From positions 310,001 through 374,000 of the forward strand of contig NZ_JAVIFW010000007.1 of the NCBI RefSeq assembly GCF_031157275.1: a stretch of DNA of 64,000 bases, read 5' to 3'. Origin of the DNA: Streptomyces sp. LHD-70. Its GTDB lineage: Bacteria > Actinomycetota > Actinomycetes > Streptomycetales > Streptomycetaceae. Below the pieces are notes generated by a model that was given only the letters and a program-made list of their open reading frames with translations, made no database searches and had not been told where the DNA came from. Below, piece by piece: positions 60,924 to 64,000 of this stretch. Numbering within the stretch: position 1 is the first letter of the stretch; each line of letters opens with the position of its first letter. The position numbers and the translations under genes were made by a program.

Positions 60924-61040
60924 CAGACACTTGCCCCACTCGCGGCTGCCGGCACGTGAACAAGCACCGTTCGAGACGCGAGCGCCTACCGGACCGGCCC
61001 TGGTGAAACCAGGAGCCCAAGGAGATCACGGAGGTTCTTA

Positions 61041-62570
61041 GTGACGACCGCACCAGCCAGGAAAGCGGCGGAGACCGATGACGGCCTTGCTGACTTCGGA
61101 TACAGCCAGACCCTGAGCCGCAGTGTCGGAAAGTTCGCGAGTTTCGCGGCTGGGATCAGCTACATCTCGATCTTGACCGGCACGTTCCAGCTCTTCTACT
61201 TCGGATTCGGCACCGGCGGCGCGGCCTATTGGTGGTCCTGGCCGCTCGTCTTCGCCGGCCAGTTCATGGTCGCTCTCTCCTTCGCCGAACTCGCCGCCCG
61301 ATACCCGGTCGCAGGGTCCGTCTACAACTGGTCGAAACGTCTCGCCGGCCCGGCCGTATCGTGGCTGGCCGGATGGATGATGTTCGCCGCTTCGGTGGTC
61401 TCGCTCGCGGCGGTGGCTCTGGCCCTGCAGCTGACGCTCCCGCAGATCTGGTCCGGCTTCCAGCTGATAGGCGACGTCGCTGATCCAGGCGATGCTGCCG
61501 TCAACGGAGTCCTGCTCGGCTCGGCCCTGATCGTGTTCACGACCGTGGTCAACGCGATGGGCGTCAAGCTGATGGCGCGCATCAACTCGGCCGGCGTGTT
61601 CCTCGAGCTGATCGCGGCGGTGGCGATCATCGTCGGCCTTGCGTTCAACATCGTGAACCCGCCGTCGGTACTCCTCGACACACACGGTGCCGGGGCCGGC
61701 GCGCCCGGGGGCTACTTCTCAGTGTTCCTGGTCGCAGCGCTGGCGTCGTCGTACGTGATGTACGGCTTCGACACCGCCAGCTCGCTGGGAGAAGAGACGA
61801 TCGATCCCCGGCGCAACGCCCCATCGGCCGTCCTGAACGCGGTTCTCGCCTCGTTCGTGCTCGGCGGACTGATCCTGCTATTGATCATCTTGGCTGCGCC
61901 GAATCTGTCGGATCCCGCGATGGCCGACAAGAGCGGCGGTGGCCAGTGGGTCTTGATGGTGGTGTTCGGCGGCGGGTTCGGGCGTTTGGCCCTGATCGCG
62001 ATCGCTCTCGCGGTGGTCGTCTGTCTGCTGGCCGTGCACACCGCGGCGATCCGGCTGATGTTCGCGATGGCCCGCGACAACGCGCTGCCGGCCGGCGCCA
62101 CGCTCGCGCGGATCGACCCTGTCCGCAAGACACCGGTGGTACCGGCCGTTGTCATCGGAGTGGTGGCCATCGTGACCCTGGTCGCCGGCATCGGGGCTCC
62201 GGAAGTCTTCACCGCCCTCACCAGCGTCGCGATCATCATGATCTACCTTGCGTATCTGCTGGTTACCGTCCCCATGCTGGTCAAACGCCTGCGGGGCCAA
62301 TGGCCGGACGGTCAACAGAAGGGGTACTTCAGCCTGGGTCGCTTCGGGCTGCCGGTGAACATTCTGGCGGTGCTGTGGGGTGCCGGGATGACGGTGAATC
62401 TGATCTGGCCGCGGGCCGAGGTCTACGGCTCAGGATGGCTGAAGTGGATCGGGTTCCTGTTCATCGGAGTCGTCGCGCTGGGCGGGTTGTGCTGGTTTTT
62501 GCTGCGTGGTCGCCACCAGTTGGGTTGCCTGCCCGAACACCGAGCCTCCGCCGGCCACGAGGCATCGTGA
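61041..62570 (+). CDS. APC-superfamily amino acid permease
   Basis: 509 residues from GTG 61041 with GGAGG upstream. About twelve membrane segments; the first helix has GISYISILTGTFQLFYFGFG and later GFDTASSLGEETIDPRRNAP, conserved in the amino acid/choline transporter group. It shares operator boxes with the Rieske operon, so a quaternary amine or amino acid linked to carnitine/betaine use is a likely cargo. Confidence 0.87.
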   Translation: MTTAPARKAAETDDGLADFGYSQTLSRSVGKFASFAAGISYISILTGTFQLFYFGFGTGGAAYWWSWPLVFAGQFMVALSFAELAARYPVAGSVYNWSKRLAGPAVSWLAGWMMFAASVVSLAAVALALQLTLPQIWSGFQLIGDVADPGDAAVNGVLLGSALIVFTTVVNAMGVKLMARINSAGVFLELIAAVAIIVGLAFNIVNPPSVLLDTHGAGAGAPGGYFSVFLVAALASSYVMYGFDTASSLGEETIDPRRNAPSAVLNAVLASFVLGGLILLLIILAAPNLSDPAMADKSGGGQWVLMVVFGGGFGRLALIAIALAVVVCLLAVHTAAIRLMFAMARDNALPAGATLARIDPVRKTPVVPAVVIGVVAIVTLVAGIGAPEVFTALTSVAIIMIYLAYLLVTVPMLVKRLRGQWPDGQQKGYFSLGRFGLPVNILAVLWGAGMTVNLIWPRAEVYGSGWLKWIGFLFIGVVALGGLCWFLLRGRHQLGCLPEHRASAGHEAS

Positions 62571-63087
62571 CTCGTACTTGGCACTCACGACCGCGAGCCC
62601 CTAGCCGTGCCCATAACCATCGGGCGCAGCCTGGGACGTTGGAGGCTCATGTACCCATGGCATCAAGGACTTCGCGCACCTCTATGCCGAACGGCATGAG
62701 TTGGCGCTCGACGCGTGGCGAAAACGCCGCGTAGTTGGTGTGGAACCTCAGCGAGAGCGGCGTCAGGGGGACAACAACGAGTGCTGACAGACGCCGACAA
62801 CTGGGTTTCTGAGAGCCCCGCATCCCCGGGCACCTTGACGGTGCACCATCGCGGTTACAGGCGGGCCCGGCTGGGCCCGCCGCGCGGGACGCACTTCTGT
62901 GCCGCGAGCCAAGCGCCGGCCCGACCTTGTTGCTCGTTGTCTCGGCGGGCACCCCTCGCGGGTCGGCACGCGCTGTCCATCTCGGGGGGTCCGACCATCC
63001 CAAGGCAGGCGACTCCCCTCCAACTGGAATACCCCTCTGGCCACTTCGATTGGTTCTCTTGTACGGATCGCGGGAGGGGGACGCTAG
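62571..63087. other. Intergenic stretch with a terminator hairpin and a possible C-terminal relic
   Basis: A + strand frame from about 62645 to a TGA near 62790 reads GIKDFAHLYAERHELALDAW then RKRR, which looks like a protein tail, but there is no start and I cannot name it. Hairpin 62860-62881 has perfect 9-bp arms (GGCGGGCCC) around GGCT and may end permease transcription. Nothing else recognised. Confidence 0.5.
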
Positions 63088-64000
63088 GTGGCTGAGCTGA
63101 TGCTGTTCCGGCAGGATGCCGAGGGCCGGGATGTCGAGCTTCGGGGCTCGACTGTGGCGCTGGAGGTGGAGCTGCAGCGTCGCGTCGAGGCGGGTTTGGA
63201 GCAGATGCTCGGCATCCGGTTCCTGGCGTCGGAGTACGCGACTGGTCCGTGGCATCGGGGGCGGATCGACACCCTGGGGCTGGACGAGAACGGCAGCCCG
63301 GTGGTGATCGAGTTCAAGAAGGGCTCCGACAGCGGGGTGCTGTCGCAGGCCGTCTCCTATCTGTCCTGGTTGGAGTCGGCGCACCACGAGTTCGAGGCGC
63401 TGGTCCGCAAGGTGCTGGGAGCAGAGGCCGCCGAGACCATCGACTGGCGTCGGCCGAGGATGGTCTGCATCGCGGCCAGCTTCTCCCACCACGATCGCGT
63501 GGCCGTGCAGCGGCTGCCCGAGCGGGTCGACCTGGTGCGCTACCGGGTCTTCGAGGGCGGTCTGTTGAGCCTGCTGCTCGTCGACTCCTCGCCCGGCTCA
63601 CCAACCGCCGCTTCATCCCGGTGGAATCGGGGGCGGGAAGCGGTGGTCGGCTGCGCGCCGGCGGCACCGGCGGCTCGTCCGCCAGTGAGTGCCAGCCTCG
63701 TCCCGGGGTCTCTGCGAGACCTGTACGAGGAGCTGGACGACGCGCTCACAGCGTGGGGCGAGGTTGAAGTGGCTCCGCTTCGGCACTACATCGCCTACCG
63801 ACGGCTGGTGAACGTCGCGTCGGTGATCTTCCGTCCGAAGCACGAGGCGATCCTGGTGTACCTCAGACTCGACCCGGATACGGTCGCGTTGGAGGAGGGC
63901 TTCACCCGGGACATGCGCGGCATCGGGCACCTGGGGACTGGGGACCTGGAGGTGCGCCTCGTCTCGGCGGCCGACCTGGACAAGGCGGCGCCGTTGATCC
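63088..64000 (+). CDS. DUF5655 / PD-(D/E)xK-type protein, 3' partial
   Basis: GTG 63088 (VAELMLFRQDAEGRD) follows GGGAGGGGG; the frame stays open to the right edge, giving at least 304 residues. HRGRIDTLGLDENGSPVVIE followed by FKK is a PD-(D/E)xK nuclease-like core (Asp, Glu, Lys). The C-terminal part with YIAYRRLVNVASVIFRPKHE and EEGFTRDMRGIGHLGTGDLE is DUF5655. Function unknown in the family; nucleic-acid processing or defence is possible. No link to the metabolic genes. Confidence 0.82.
   Translation, partial: MAELMLFRQDAEGRDVELRGSTVALEVELQRRVEAGLEQMLGIRFLASEYATGPWHRGRIDTLGLDENGSPVVIEFKKGSDSGVLSQAVSYLSWLESAHHEFEALVRKVLGAEAAETIDWRRPRMVCIAASFSHHDRVAVQRLPERVDLVRYRVFEGGLLSLLLVDSSPGSPTAASSRWNRGREAVVGCAPAAPAARPPVSASLVPGSLRDLYEELDDALTAWGEVEVAPLRHYIAYRRLVNVASVIFRPKHEAILVYLRLDPDTVALEEGFTRDMRGIGHLGTGDLEVRLVSAADLDKAAPLI

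Noticed and set aside
1..64000. CRISPR arrays, rRNA genes or a secondary-metabolite cluster.
   Set aside because: No regularly spaced repeats, rRNA-like sequence, PKS/NRPS modules or core biosynthetic genes are present.

Overview
The window is very GC-rich, gene-dense actinobacterial DNA. GTG starts, ATGA/GTGA start-stop overlaps, leaderless-looking promoters and protein sequences all point to Streptomyces or a close relative. Almost everything intact is catabolic: CoA-thioester oxidation and breakdown of N-methylated amino acids (proline and hydroxyproline betaines, carnitine, glycine betaine).

Region A (1-18.4 kb) holds two convergent acyl-CoA operons. On the + strand are an APH-like kinase (cut by the left edge), an ACAD10/11-type acyl-CoA dehydrogenase, a pair of further acyl-CoA dehydrogenases, a YeiH-family membrane protein and pntAB transhydrogenase. 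On the - strand, read from 18.35 kb, are an MFS transporter, a CaiB-type CoA-transferase, an acyl-CoA dehydrogenase, an SDR, an enoyl-CoA hydratase, a thiolase, etfB, etfA and a LysR regulator.

Region B (18.4-19.5 kb) is decayed DNA: the tail of a sugar ABC ATPase, a 34-bp repeat that matches the 3' end of a pirin gene, and an Fe-S oxidoreductase reduced to its two ends.

Region C (19.5-45.2 kb) is a catabolic block for hydroxyproline/proline and their N-methyl derivatives. A long - strand operon (MFS, proline-racemase-family epimerase, RidA, D-amino-acid oxidoreductase, PruA, TMADH-like demethylase, SDR, second etfBA) and a + strand operon (MFS, amine oxidase, DapA-like deaminase, aldehyde dehydrogenase, second TMADH-like demethylase, Ldh2-type imine reductase, amine oxidase) diverge from a central pair of regulators. 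Those two regulators are the most unusual objects here. Each looks like a whole, catalytically dead IS630-type transposase fused to a GntR/FadR-type regulator, and each faces its own MFS gene. Between them lie relics of a glycine-betaine ABC ATPase (ProV type) and of another GntR gene.

Region D (45.2-49 kb) is a recombination scar: a pirin C-terminal relic, a tyrosine integrase, an excisionase-like gene, a small secreted SH3-like protein and a maleylacetate-reductase relic. The pirin 3' end at 45.3 kb and the copy at 19.1 kb are direct repeats that bracket region C, as expected if it entered as an island.

Region E (49-62.6 kb) encodes a readable route: L-carnitine dehydrogenase, dehydrocarnitine cleavage enzyme (BKACE), glycine-betaine Rieske monooxygenase with its reductase, and a dimethylglycine oxidase, together with a TetR regulator, an aldehyde dehydrogenase/SDR/SDR/VOC operon and an APC permease. 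A TTGAACG..CGTTCAA-type site recurs at three promoters, suggesting one TetR regulon. The window ends in a DUF5655/PD-(D/E)xK-type gene cut by the right edge.
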